Shown here one piece after another: positions 1-12,200 of a DNA stretch of 64,000 bases. Within the stretch, counting starts at the first letter, position 1. The number at the start of each line of letters is the position of its first letter. The notes beneath the pieces were generated by a model that made no database searches, had not been told where the DNA came from, and saw only the letters and a list, made by a program, of their open reading frames with translations. Where the stretch lies: positions 992,001 through 1,056,000 of the forward strand of contig WTXI01000004.1 of assembly GCA_022376515.1 (NCBI GenBank), given 5' to 3'. The position numbers were made by a program, and so were the translations under genes. Origin of the DNA: Lactifluus volemus (taxonomy: Eukaryota > Basidiomycota > Agaricomycetes > Russulales > Russulaceae).

Positions 1-396
1 TATAAGACAACTGCCTTTGTCTTAATCCACGTCCTCCCTGTCAATGGACGCTCCCCAGTACGTGCAACGCTTTATTTCTCAAAATTTCAAGTCAAATTGG
101 ACTGACAGGGCATCCCAACGTAGGTCTTCGTCAAAGAATCTTGCCCTGAACATCCCTTCTTGGCAGTTCTGTCTGCGCAAAGCTATCTCCCTGGTCAATG
201 CGACAATTCGCGTCGCGTTTTGGAAAGCTTGGAGGATGTGGGACGAGATATTCGAAGGACGGAGGGTAGGACGGAATGTCTCGCCTCGTCATGGTGACCA
301 GGTCTCCAGCTCTCAACCTGGTGAGTTCCTTCCGCCGACCATTCTCGGACGCTGTGCTGAATTGGCTGTGCGCCAGGCATACCTATAACAATAGAT
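1..396. other. Upstream flank of the F-box relic, no supported gene
   Basis: A short open frame exists on the plus strand (44-388), but it has no recognisable motif and low-complexity serine/arginine content. I see no conserved feature in this stretch. Confidence 0.4.
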
Positions 397-1811
397 ATGC
401 TCCCCGACGATGTCCTCCTTGACATATTCGATTATCACCGGCTCGCCGCTATGGACTACTCACTATTCGAGCCATGGGAATGGCATAGGCTTGCCCACGT
501 ATGCCGAAGATGGAGATCTGTTGTATTCGCCTCGCCCCGCCGTTTGGACCTGCGCCTGTCTACACATACAAGAAGCCAATCAGGAAGACTCTGGACTGCT
601 GGCCGCCCTTGCCCATCTCTATATGGTACCCACGATTAGTGTTATACCACCCCCTGGCCCCTACTGACGAGCACAATGTCATCGCCGCACTTGAGCATCC
701 CGACGCATATGCGAGATCAACCTTACTATAACAAGACCCCTACTGGAAAAATTGGCCCCGTTCATGCAGCAACCGTTTCCAGCCCTACACACCTTCAACT
801 TGGAACCCGGGACATGCTATGGTCCATAGTTCTTCCCAGTGGGTTTCTAGGGGGATCCACTCCACAATTGCGACACATCAACTTGAATGGCACCGCCTTC
901 CCTACACTGCCGTGGCTCCTTTTGTCTGCTAGTGACCTTGTGTCGCTTCGGCTCGACGACATCCCAAATACGGGATACTTCTCACCGGAGGCGTTGGTCA
1001 CTGGTCTGTACTGGACGCCCCGGCTCAATCTCCTCGAGATTTGTTTCCTTTCCTCGATTCCCCTCCAGGGCCCAGGAAGCCCACGCCCAACTCCGCCCGA
1101 TCGTGCCGTCCTCCCCGCTCTCCGCGATTCTCATTCAGGGGCGACATTGACTACCTGGAAGACCTCGTCAAGAGGATCGACGCGCCTTTCGTCGAGCGGT
1201 TCAACATCACCCTGTTCGGCGGACAACAACAACAACAACAACAACATCAGCTCACGCTCGAAATCCCACAACTGTCCAGCTTCATCGCTCGCACCGAACG
1301 GCTCAACTCGTCACCCTATCGAACCTCGGTCTGGCTCTTGGACCACAGCTTCACCCTCACGCACCACTTTGACGACAGTCCGTCTCTGGTGGGCGAGACG
1401 TTTCGGCTACAAGTGTCTTGTCGCGAGGTGGTGCGACAGCTCTCCTTACTCTCCCACATTTGCAGACAACTTTCCCCGCTCGCGTCGAGCGCCGAACGTC
1501 TCGACGTCGCGGCGGACCACTCTGAGGAGGAAGCGACGGCGGAGGCGGAGGCCGCGCGATGGACGGAACTGTTCGATCCGTTTAGTGGCGTGCGGAGACT
1601 CGAATTGACGGGCACGTTGGTTCCGAGTATCGTCTCCGCCTTTGTCAGTGGTGGTGTGGGAGGATTGGGAGGCCGAACGATTTTACCAGCGTTGCAGGAT
1701 CTGCACTTGAAGGATACCACCCCGGCGTCTTTACCTGATATCGATTCGTTCGTGGCCGCACGACAACTTTCAGGTCGCGTCGTGACCGTGCACTACGCGG
1801 AAGCAGAGTGA
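397..1811 (+). pseudogene. F-box / leucine-rich-repeat-like protein, frameshifted
   Basis: The start encodes an F-box-like motif (LPDDVLLDIFDYH, then WHRLAHVCRRWRSVVFASPR), the usual opening of the large agaricomycete F-box families that act as substrate adaptors of SCF ubiquitin ligases. The rest of the protein is spread over three frames. The frame shifts near 558 (a G seems missing after RLDLRL), again near 700, and again near 1075. An in-frame TAG also lies near 829. The last part (1041-1811) stays open for 256 codons. It includes a polyglutamine run at about 1226-1246 made of CAA repeats, an acidic EEEATAEAEAA patch, and leucine-rich strands of the kind seen in these proteins. No GT-AG introns remove the breaks. 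I infer a decayed gene; an assembly with several single-base indels is the alternative. The intact HSP60 next door argues against poor base quality. Confidence 0.8.
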
Positions 1812-2656
1812 GGAGGATTGTAATACTCAGTTTTGGGATTGTTCGGTCTTACTTACCTTTTCGTTTATTGGTCATTATTCGTAAAATATATATACCGCTC
1901 TGCTCTTTGTTTTTAAAATTCCCCATTCGGTGTCAATCTTAAATCTGTAGCTTATCATCGTATTTCCGTCACGGCGCCGTCTCTGCGTCGCTGCCCGACG
2001 CTGATCACGTGAATCAACTTCCCGATTTACGTAATAACGCCCGTTATTCCTTCCGATTCGATCCGAGACCGTTGCCTTTTTCTTTCTGCTCCCCTTCTTT
2101 TAACCTACACCCTGAAAACCTCCTCGAGAAAAATAGCAGTCGCATAAGAATCCCTTTCACATATACATTACACCAACTTGTTCTTGGTACCAGGACGAGG
2201 GATAGTTCAAATGATGGCGAGGAGCGTGGGAAAAGAGATATCTACAAGTCACATCTAACGAACAGAACTTTGTTAGGGCAAAGTACGATCGGACAGCATA
2301 CTCCAGGATCTAGGGATCTGCACAACCTACTGTATTAGACAGGATTGGTCTGCCTTACTGTAAGAGGCGCAATGGGCGCCTCGGAGTTCGTAAGCTTACT
2401 GAAATACGCAAGACCATAATCTTGATTACATCAGTGGCTAAAATCCCTGTGGGAGTATCACACGGAGGACTAGGCATAGGCGCAGAGCATAAAGATGATG
2501 AGTGGTGGTGTACGAATGCGAAACTAAATTTGCATATACAATACTTTGTCAATTGCAGGGGATAGATGAAAGGGGGGGTGAGTGGTGAATTGTGTAAAAC
2601 GGGATATTTCTCCAAAATCATTCATGAGCGCGACCCAGAACATGCCATAGATGAGC
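1812..2656. other. Intergenic, 3' sides of the F-box relic and HSP60 converge here
   Basis: No convincing gene. The stretch must hold the 3' untranslated regions of the two convergent neighbours. An AT-rich segment follows the F-box relic at about 1875-1920. Open frames here are short and without motifs. Confidence 0.4.
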
Positions 2657-4727
2657 TTAGAAACCGCCCATGCCGCCCATACCTCCCATGCCACCCATTC
2701 CTGCACCACCTGCGGGTTTTTCTTCCTCGCCTTCAACGACGCAGGCCTCACTCGTTGTGAGTAAGCTTGCAACACCCGCTGCATCCACGAGCGCGGTCCG
2801 CACAACCTTGAGTGGGTCGACGATACCTGCCTTGATCATGTCGACGTACTCGCCCTTGCTCGCGTCATAGCCCCATCCGAACTTGTCCGGCGAACCATAC
2901 TGCGAGGAGAGTGTACCAACAATCACGCTCGCCTCTTCACCTGCGTTGCTCAGAATGGTGCGAGTGGGACGCGTCAGCGCACGGCGGATGATAGACACGC
3001 CAAGGTCTTGATCAAAGTTAGCCGTCGGAATTGGCTTCACATCAGGGTTGGCGGGAGTGTTCGAAGCCGAGTTGGCAGCGCCGGGTGCGGAAGAAGTGAG
3101 AGCGAGGGATGCCTTAAGCAGTGCCACACCACCTCCAGGGAGAATGCCCTCCTCAACGGCGGCACGTGTCGCATTGAGAGCGTCATCATAACGGTCCTTC
3201 TTCTCTCCAACTTCAACCTCGGAAGACCCACCAACTTTGATGACAGCAACGCCACCAGAAAGTTTAGCGAGACGCTCCTGGAGCTTGGTGCGGTCAAAGT
3301 CGCTGGTTGTGGGGTCAGCAATAAGGGAGCGGATCTGCTCGCATCGCGACTGAATTGAATCTTTTGAGCCCTCGCCGTTGAGGACGATGGTATCCTCTTT
3401 GGTGATAGTCACAGAGCCCGTCGACCCAAGAAGGTCCACTGTGGCACGCTCGAGTTTGATATCGAGCTCGTCGGTGAAGACAGTTCCACCAGTAAGGATA
3501 GCAAGGTCGCCAAGGATGCTCTTGCGGTTGTCACCAAATCCGGGAGCCTTGACGGCAGCAACCTGAAGTTGACCGCGAAGTTTGTTCAGGATGCAGGCAG
3601 CGAGAGCCTCTCCATCCACATCCTCGGCAATGATGAGCAGGGGACGACGGGCTTGGGCTGCAGCCTCGAGCGAAGGCAGGATGTCTTGAAGGAGAGAGAT
3701 CTTCTTCTCTGAGAGAAGAATGTAAGGCTTTTCAAATTCGACCTTCTGGGCCTTCACGTCGGTGACGAAATAGGGAGAAATGAAGCCACGATCGAAACGC
3801 ATGCCCTCGGTGATCTCTATCTCGTCTTCGATGGTCCGTCCCTCCTTCACGGTGATGACACCCTCCTTGCCAACCTTCTCCATAGCCTGGGCGATAAGGT
3901 TGCCCACATGTGTATCGCCATTGGCGGAAATAGTTGCAACCTGGGCAATTTCGGCCGTGGTGGTGACTTTTTTTGTATGATGGGAAAGGAAGTCAACAAC
4001 GCGCTCTACTGCAGCCTGAGACCCACGACGAAGGTCCATAGGATTACAGCCGGCAGCGACGTTCTTGACGCCTTCGGCGTAGATGGCATGTGCAAGAACC
4101 GTTGCCGTGGTCGTGCCATCACCCGCAATCTCATTCGTCTTTTGTGCAACGTCCTGAACTAGCCTGCAGGAGAAGTCCGTATATATGCGCTTGCGCAACT
4201 GGAAAATAAAGACCTACCGTGCGCCGAGATTTTCGAACTTGTCCTTCAAAGTGATGGCCTTGGCAACCGTGACACCATCTGAAGAGGTGCGAAGCATGAG
4301 CATACAGGGCGGAAAGGTGCATGTCAAACGAGAAAAAAAAAACTCTTTACTATCCCCTACTCGAAGCCAACGCGCGGGTGAAACGCAAAATGAAAAGAAG
4401 AGGGCCGAGTACAAAAGGTCAGGCAAAAGAAAGGCTCACCTTTGGTAATTTTGGGACCACCGTACGACTGTTCGATGATAACGTTCCGGCCTACGCGCGA
4501 CACGTCAGCGTATCAAGACATGGTGGGAGCAAATAGGAGAACAAACCTTTTGGCCCAAGCGTAACACTGACAGCGTTTGCAAGCACGTCAACGCCTTTTA
4601 GGATGCTGGCACGACCCTCATTGGAGAACTTAATTTCCTTGTGGGCGCCACGAGCGAGAATGGGGCGAGCAGCCTTGGCTGAGGCACGACGGAGCGCGCG
4701 AGAGGACGTGGAAGTGACGTGATGCAT
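2657..4727 (-). CDS. HSP60: Mitochondrial chaperonin HSP60 (Cpn60, GroEL family)
   Basis: Group I chaperonin that folds imported proteins in the mitochondrial matrix using ATP, with its HSP10 partner. Four exons on the minus strand: 4727-4547, 4490-4440, 4278-4218 and 4163-2657. Introns are 56, 161 and 54 nt, all GT-AG, and give 599 residues, normal for fungal HSP60. The first about 25 residues ([20 protein letters not shown]) are arginine/serine-rich and lack acids, as expected of a matrix presequence. Visible motifs are [14 protein letters not shown] across intron 1, DGVTVAK across intron 2, the nucleotide-binding GDGTTT at residues 112-117, [13 protein letters not shown], and the C-terminal GGM repeat ending in F. 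A start 14 codons upstream (4769) is in frame, but MHHV gives the better presequence. No breaks or missing key residues were seen. It is the only clear housekeeping gene in the window. Confidence 0.97.
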
Positions 4728-7700
4728 GGTGTAGGAATATAGAGGGAGTGAGGAGGAGGATAGGGACAAGGGATGACGCGATGACGATGTGAGAGAGAGA
4801 AGTGCAAAAAAGCGAAAAGTTGGATATTTGTCCTTTGTTTGGCTACCTAGCTTACTAATCGTGGAATCAAGGGAACAACTTGAACTTGAATCCTTCCCGC
4901 TGCGGAGACATTGAGGGTACAGGAAATAAAGTCACTCACTTGGAGCATTCCCTGAATCGAAAGAATGAATAAGCGGGTGAGTTCAGGAGTGTGTTTTGGT
5001 TCGGAGGGCGGGGCCGATGAGGCTAGGCAACTCGCCGCGTCCTTCAACTTGCCACTGTGGCACTTCAAGTTATCCGATACCTGGGACCATCCCCCTATTA
5101 TCACCGCCCGTACAAATCGGTTCCATAGCTCCTCCTCCGGTTTCCAGTAAACCGTGACCATAAACTCTTTCATTTCGACTCCGTGCGGCTGATTTTACAT
5201 TCGCCAACGATCCCGGTCGTGTACTGGCATAAAATGACGGATGGGGACCCGAGAACTCCGGAATTGATGTGATCTTGTCTTCATAACGCCCAAAAGGCCA
5301 GCTGATGGCTTCGCGCCATCAAAGGAAATATTGTAAACGAGCATGACCGCTGCTCTTAAAACTTCACGACTTTGGCTCGGAGTCGCTTTCCTCATACATT
5401 TTCGCTTGACCACCCATGATATTGACCTCTGCGAAGAGCTGCGAGTCATCGCTAACTGTCTTCCCTTACACTCTCCGTCCGAACCGAACTGTGCATCACA
5501 GGACGTGCGGACGAGGTCACATCTCAACAAATCCAAGGACGTACAGATAATAGTTCACACTCTTGTGCTCCGGAGAATGCAAAATCTGCCGTCAGTGCTG
5601 CGACTGCATTACGCTCCCCTTGTGGTCTAATTGCTCAAGTTCAACGCGTTCATCCTCAAAACCCCGTTTATCTTCGGCGCTCCGTGCAATGCAATCCTTT
5701 TTTGATGGGTCACGTACAGTGGCACGTATAAGCTCAAGGTTCCTATGACCGCGAGGCTGCGGCGGTAACGTGCCCTCATGAGATTGGGGTCAACAATAAG
5801 TACAGTACATGATGGGCGACAGGCCAAGCGCTGTACCTAGAGCAATCATACGTCATTTAACAGCGCAAGCGATCGTATGCAGACGCCGGTTGAATCTCAC
5901 ACTTTAGACGATAGCTTCAAGATGTGTTCACTTAAAAATATATCCGTCAGGTTTCCCTCCCTGAGGTGCCCCGCCTTCTCGCACTCCATGCGTTGTGAGA
6001 GTCCATGCCTCAAGCTCTCAAGGAGTTGTTGGTGTTTTTTCAACTGTCTTCCTAAAGATCCGAATCGTGCCTGGCTGGTATGGCTAAATTTGAGACTCGC
6101 CAAACAAAACTTTGACACGTTCGAGAGGGGATCTTTACGGGTGTTTGAGTTATGCATTCATCAATTCAGGTAGCAACCGCACTTTTGATGCAACGCCGTC
6201 TTGGCGGACTCGGAAATGTCCTGCCTCGCGATTATTGTTGTCACTGCCACTCCGTGTAACAGAGGCCATGTTATCAGAAATAGTTTGCGTTCTAGATGTT
6301 CTATGAATGCACTTGTAGAGGTAGGAAGGCGGAGGTACTAACTAGAAGGGGGCGGTCCTATATCTTATCACGTAATACGTAAGGGGTTGTGATCGCCAGC
6401 CTGAGCAACGATCTGTCATTTTGTGCCACAGTGAGGAAATGGCCATGAACCGGGAAACGTAAAGGATCCGCGGTTGCCAATTGAAGCGTATCCAACAGGG
6501 AAAGGAAGGGTGAATTCGAGGAAAGGCAGGGTTTCGGTGCGATTTCCTCGGGCTCAAGCTACAACCTGAACCCGGAGAACCGTGACGATCGATGTGTCGG
6601 CATCAGTTTTTGGTCCCGGCCCCCAGTTTATGTGCCCTGTTTCATTTTTTCTGTATTCTTCGCATTTCTGCGCCCTCACCCTTGTTTCACGTATGTGCCC
6701 CTGTCTCGTGCCTTTGCCAAGTATCTCACATATCCGGGTCCGAGTCAATCAGAGTGGGCCGTGTCCTGAGCCTTCAAGTTCGTTCATTCCAGCGTATTCC
6801 TACCTTCCCATTCTCTCACTGGCACATCTGCCCGCGCCGACGTGCTTCCAGCGGCTTACTCGACGGGACGTCCTCCGACTCGGAATACAACAACCCTTAA
6901 GTTCATCGCCCCCTTACTCTCCCTGCTCACCCATCAGTCCCAAGCGTGACAAATGCACTGATTTTCATTTCACTGTACACCAAGATTTCTTTCAAAAAAA
7001 ATAAATGCACGGAATATATTCAGATATGGTACTAGATACTGTAGGCTAAATTTTGAGTGAGAATTGAGTGAGAAAAATGGAGTGACCGGAGAGGGGCACA
7101 GGGATCGTACTTGTGTGATGCTGGTGCCAGGGGGTCCGAGGTAGGATCTACATATCGTTATGCAACGGGACCCTCGAGCCACTGCCGCTCTCAACTCTCA
7201 ATGAGGAGTACCGATGATTTTATTTTTTACTGATGCTCTACGTCCGCATAATACGCCGTTGAGTTTAATCCTTTATTTGCTGGTTACTCTTTTCGATCAC
7301 CCCAGCGGTCGACGGTCAGAGATCTGCGGCATCCGGCCTATACCTCACATTACGATTCGACTCTATTCGATCAACCGCGACCATACGAGACCCTAAACAT
7401 GCGCCGCAGTCCAGCGTTTGGTTTGCACCTTCGCGTCCTAGTGTAAGGCCTGCTCGGCCGCTGGCTCCGAGTCCCGAAACGTCGTCGGACAACGATTCTC
7501 GGCCGACTAAGAAGCATTAGGGCGACGTCCTGAACGCGCCTCGTGCATATGAAGTATCGGTCGTTGTACATGTAGGATTGTGATGCAGGACACTGGCATC
7601 ATGGCTGACCATTCCTAACTTTTTTTTTTATTTGAGAGCGTTTCAAACAAGTTGCTGTACATCGCGATGTCGCCATCGGGCTGCCTTTGCTCGCCTCGAG

Positions 7701-8778
7701 TACCTTCGCTCTCACGCCGCGACCCCGTCCGCGCACTCCCGGGTGCGCTTACGCCATAATGTTTGCTCATTCAAAGCCTTACGTTGTAGATAAGACGGAC
7801 TACTGAATCATCATCCCGCTCTGACTCATATCCTCCGCGGTGCCACCATCAAGTCCGACTCTTTTCCAAAGCAACCTCGTTCGTATCTTCGGGCGGTCAG
7901 AAACACCTTCAAACGTCACCATCATCCATAACAATACCTGTGGCGTTCGAACACCTGGTCATCTGTTCAAGAAACGTCTGCACACGGCATTTATCATTTT
8001 ACGGATGCATATTGCACAAGGAAATGCTTCCGCCGCACCGGGACCATGTGAGTGACCGGACGGGCTTGCCGATCTCAATTCGTGTACTAGAGTCTATCTA
8101 GAGATCGAAAAAGAAATGAATAGAGTGATACACGTGCTGTTAGCGAACGTGCAAAGTTTCTCAGAAGCTCTGATGCCGGCTTTCCAGAACTGTTTTCGCT
8201 ATACTCTCGAGATGGGCCAAGAACCAGGCCTTACGAGAGAGGTGGAAGTCGATAATCCTGGAAGCTTTTCGTGATCATGATGACTTCTCCCGGTGAATCA
8301 GAAGTTCACATGTCGAATCCCAGGATGTTCGGGAAATGCGAAAAGAGAATATGACTGGAGAATATACGACGATGGCCAAGGTAGCCTATAACCGTGGGGG
8401 ACTTGAGGTTTCCACATTGAATCCACAAACGAGGGCATTTTCATACCTATAATTTCTATTGGCTATCAACGAATAAGTGGTACAATGAGTCAACGACCGT
8501 AACTTCTCAAAGAGGTGGCAATTACTATTACGGTTTAGGGGGAAAAAAAAAAAGGACCATACACCGCCCCGCCCCGAGGAATGGAAACAAATACAGTATT
8601 GGAAATTGACTAAAAAAAACACCAGGGCTGGACTACTGTAAATGAGTAACTTGGCCCAAATGGCGTGTCACACGGCGATTCCGCAGCGGGTATTCCACCA
8701 ACTTTATCAACGCTCATCAGCAAACCGCAAGTAAGCGCAACGAAGAAAAGGAACTGCTCACCTATTACGGCGCATCCA
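4728..8778. other. Gene-poor stretch upstream of HSP60
   Basis: About 4 kb with no recognisable gene. The HSP60 promoter must lie near 4728-4850. The longest plausible minus-strand frame is 4847-5173 (108 codons, FMVTVYWKPEEELWNRF near its start), preceded by a possible intron end (AATCAG). I do not recognise it, and no partner exon is clear. Other open frames up to 140 codons (6582-7004) are overlapping alternatives with proline/serine/cysteine-rich composition and no motif. Confidence 0.4.
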
Positions 8779-9269
8779 TCACCCATCACAGTCACATTGA
8801 CCAGTCCTGTACCTCCTGCCACATAAATCCTCCCAAGCCTCCGTTTTTCCCAACTCCCGGGCTCGTTCCGCAACGAAATATCTCGTTTGAGATTTCACTA
8901 TGTCGACGGCGGTACCATCGTCGATCAGGCCGAGAACTAATTGGGTATTGTATATCATGCCGGGTTTGGACTGATGCCCGGGGTTGCATGCTTCCGAATG
9001 CGCTCGGAATTCGTCGACCCGCCCTCCACGCCAGCTGCAGAATTGCGTTGGGCAGAAGTACGGATACGGCAGGTGTGTGGATAATATGTGTCGGTGAAGT
9101 TCTTGGGAACGTCCGTACGTTTTTGGACATCCTGTCCAACGGCAACGATGATGCCCAGCCTTGGAGATTTGAGGTAGAAAGCCAGACGGATAAATCAGAT
9201 AGCGGCACGGCGAGTGGGATAAGAGTTACCTACCCGAGCTGTGGTTGTAGCGGAGGAATAGTAAGACAT
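8779..9269 (-). CDS. Short C2H2-type zinc-finger protein, intact copy A
   Basis: Two exons: 9269-9234 (12 codons, MSYYSSATTTAR) and 9159-8779, joined by a 74 nt GT-AG intron, giving 138 residues. Exon 2 opens with a textbook finger: C-x4-C (CRWTGC), 12 residues, H, 4 residues, H. A second motif follows: C-x4-C (CPTQFC), SWRGGRVDEFRA, H, then a Cys in place of the closely spaced second His. After a linker (PGMIYNTQLVLGLIDDGT) comes a conserved tail, YFVAERARELGKTEAWEDLCG, and the protein ends CDCDG. The same exon layout and tail recur in at least nine other loci in this window, which supports the model. Function is unknown; zinc binding, and so nucleic-acid or protein binding, is inferred from the fingers only. 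There is no nuclear-localisation run that I would trust. Confidence 0.75.
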
Positions 9270-12200
9270 GTGAGGCGGTAATCTGGAATCGGAGGGGAGA
9301 GATGGGGCGAAATTTGGGACGAAGAAAATGAGTTTCGGGATTTAGAGGTTTTTATATGTTTTTGTTATTTGGGCCGCTGCAAATAATCCGGCCCAGACTC
9401 GGACCCTCATCAACCGAACGTCGAAAAGGTGTTAATCAGTCTTCCAAGAATGGAGACGGCATCACACACCCAAAGTAAAAGTAACCGAGGCCTGCAAGGG
9501 GATAGACGCTATCGTCTACTGTTATTTTCCCAAAATGTCACTTGCGGAGTTGATAGGAATGGAGTGGGAGGAGGGGGTGACGCATGGGAGAATCAACCTT
9601 GCGAGTACTAGCGCCGCACAGGATACCAGCGACAACACATGGGTGTCCCAGGATAGAAGCTTTGACATGAGCGGAGTGAGATGGAACAATGCAACAAAGA
9701 TCGGACAAAGAAAAAGGGAAAAAACAAAACAAAACCAACTCACCTTAGACCTGTACATATACAGGTGCGCAAGACGACAGTTGGCATAGTTGTGCCCGTG
9801 GCTGTCCCGGGACGGGCAAGGTGAGCACGGCAAAGATGACGCGTCCCATTGACAGGTGACCCGCTGTTTCGCACAGAGAGTGCATAGGTTTGTTGATCGA
9901 CTCCACAAGCCAAAGCGGAGGACTACTCGTGCGAATTTCCAAGGCAGCTGACGTTGCGGATGTGAAAAAAAAAATCTTATTTGTTTGAAAATCATCATTT
10001 CTTCGGCGTTCGGACCTGGAAGTCATCGACAATGCTGCCCTCCGAATCACTCCATTATCCAGGCGCTATTCTTTTACTTGCCTAACCTCGCGTAGCAGCA
10101 AGACGGAAGGGGTTCCAGCAAAACATGCGATAGCTTCTGCGACGGTGGTAAATTCTTCCCTTCTCTTCTCTCCCTTGTTCCGGCTAGAGCAGCGTGCTAT
10201 TTTTAGGTCCCCTTGGGAGGGTCCGTCACGATGTCTTATTTTCCCTTCCAGGGTTTCTAACATTTTTTTCCCAATTCTCGAACCACAGCCACGTAGTGCT
10301 AACCATCAAGCCGGAGGAGTTATCGAGGGAATATAATGCGTTGCTTAATTTGAAGGGCATAGCGCCGGTCACGACTAACGTGCGATGTCACCATGTAAGT
10401 TTCAAGTCAGGCGGCTGATTGATGTGTACTGTATCCGTTGACACGTTGGCACGCTGTTTCAGAACCGTCCCCGAAGCCCGACGCTTAGAAATGGGGTCGA
10501 GGTCGCCTGGGCGGGATGCAGTTGGATATTCGGGGAAGGACGACGTGTAAGACAATTTAGCTTATCATCTTTTGGAAAGTCAGCGTTACTAGGATGAGCT
10601 TGAATTGAAGACGTAAAAACCACGAACCGGGAGCAGCCCCTGACTCCGCGTCTTCAATAGAGCCTGTGGCGCGACCCTGCGAGAAAGACCTTATCAGTCG
10701 GCATCAACAAGTGTGTGATTTCAACATTCCACCCCACCGTTATGTGACACCGCGAAAGGCCCAACGCACGGTAACACGGTACTAACGGAGAGCGCAAGTT
10801 CAATCCCGTCGTAAACCTCCCGTCGACCTTCTTCGACCTGCGGCTCGAGAGCCATCGGCGCGACTATCGTCTTCCTTCGCATTGAATGATCGCAGCTAAA
10901 ACTGGGTAGTATCAGTGGTGGCAGCCATGTGCAGGTGGCAGGAACCTTATTTTTTTGGGGGGCGCTAACGAGTTTCCCTTGGAGAAAGTATGGCCAGGAG
11001 GAGAGGTGTCGACCTTGTTTGGGGATGCGTAATAGTAAGTGAAGGTTGTGAAGTGAGATTCTTTAGTTCTCGAAGGGAATGCGGCGCTGATGCGGTATAT
11101 GAGATGACGCGACCAGATGACGTAAGCCTCGAGCTTGCAGGAGTCCGAGTCTCAAGCACAACCAAGAGCACAACCATCATGTTCCGTGCCCCCCAGCTTT
11201 CTTAACACCCCTGGCCATTCTATAATTAGCAAGTGCAAGGATACAGTGAAGGAAGAGTGAGAATGCGTGAGTCGGACGTCATCAGGATAAGGACGATTTG
11301 CGATGGCTATGACTATGACTAGCCAGACGTCGGGGGTGGTTATCTGTGATTCCTCTTTATCTTGTATATGCCCTGGGAATTGGACTACTGTACCTGCATC
11401 GTACCCGCAATTTGAAAAACCATAACGTGGAGCCTATTTCAAAGGGCGTCGTGCTGAGATGGCCACGCACCACGATGTCGCCACCACTTTAAACATCCTT
11501 CACCCACGCGGCCAGATCGCTGTGCAGCCATTGATGATTCGGCGCTGTATTCAAAACCCGCACGCACACCGCGGAGCTTAAGGATACGAGGCTAAGGTCG
11601 TCCGGACGAATTAGGGCCCAATAACTGAGAGATCACAACGATCGAGACACGCTACTAGCAGCTTATCATCCTTGCGAAGCTGAAAGAAACTCGATTAAGA
11701 GGGTGGGGTAGTAAACTGACCAAGTGCAACCCTGCGTTAATGCCTCGAGACGATTTCCTTCTCCGCAGGATAGAAGCGATCGGCGTCGGGTAGGACGGTC
11801 TATCGCAAGGCACATTATTAATGAAGCAATTTGGGCGCATCTACGTTATAATATAAAGTCAGTACACGCACTAACAGCAGCAGGGTCCACGTACACAATC
11901 CGAGTCGTGATCTTTACGCCAAATCTCATCAGCCCATCATCTCCCCATGCCTCGAGCTGTCAGCAAGATAATCCATGTGTTAGGCACCCTAATTTGCCTC
12001 GTGGGGAGTGTGTCTCGGGGTCCCTCTTTGGGAATCTGAGGCCAGGGAGAAGATGTCAAGACTGGTGGTAGATACACCATGATGATGATGAGATGAACTT
12101 GGAAGCGAAGTAAGCTTTGCGATAGATCTCCCTCGCTCGCTAAATCTTCGACGACTTCTGGAGTCGATGCATTCCACTTTGACATGCAGTAATTTTCAAA

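Noticed and set aside
1316..1720. Open frame of 134 codons on the minus strand opposite the F-box relic
   Set aside because: It is the shadow of the open third part of the F-box relic; it has no motif and serine/arginine-rich composition.
4279..4439. Extra coding exon inside HSP60 intron 2
   Set aside because: The protein is continuous across this intron (ITK then DGVTVAK) as in all HSP60 proteins, so the 161 nt are simply a longer intron.
9522..9998. Open frame of 158 codons, minus strand
   Set aside because: No family motif, competing frames on both strands, and no conserved copy elsewhere in the window.
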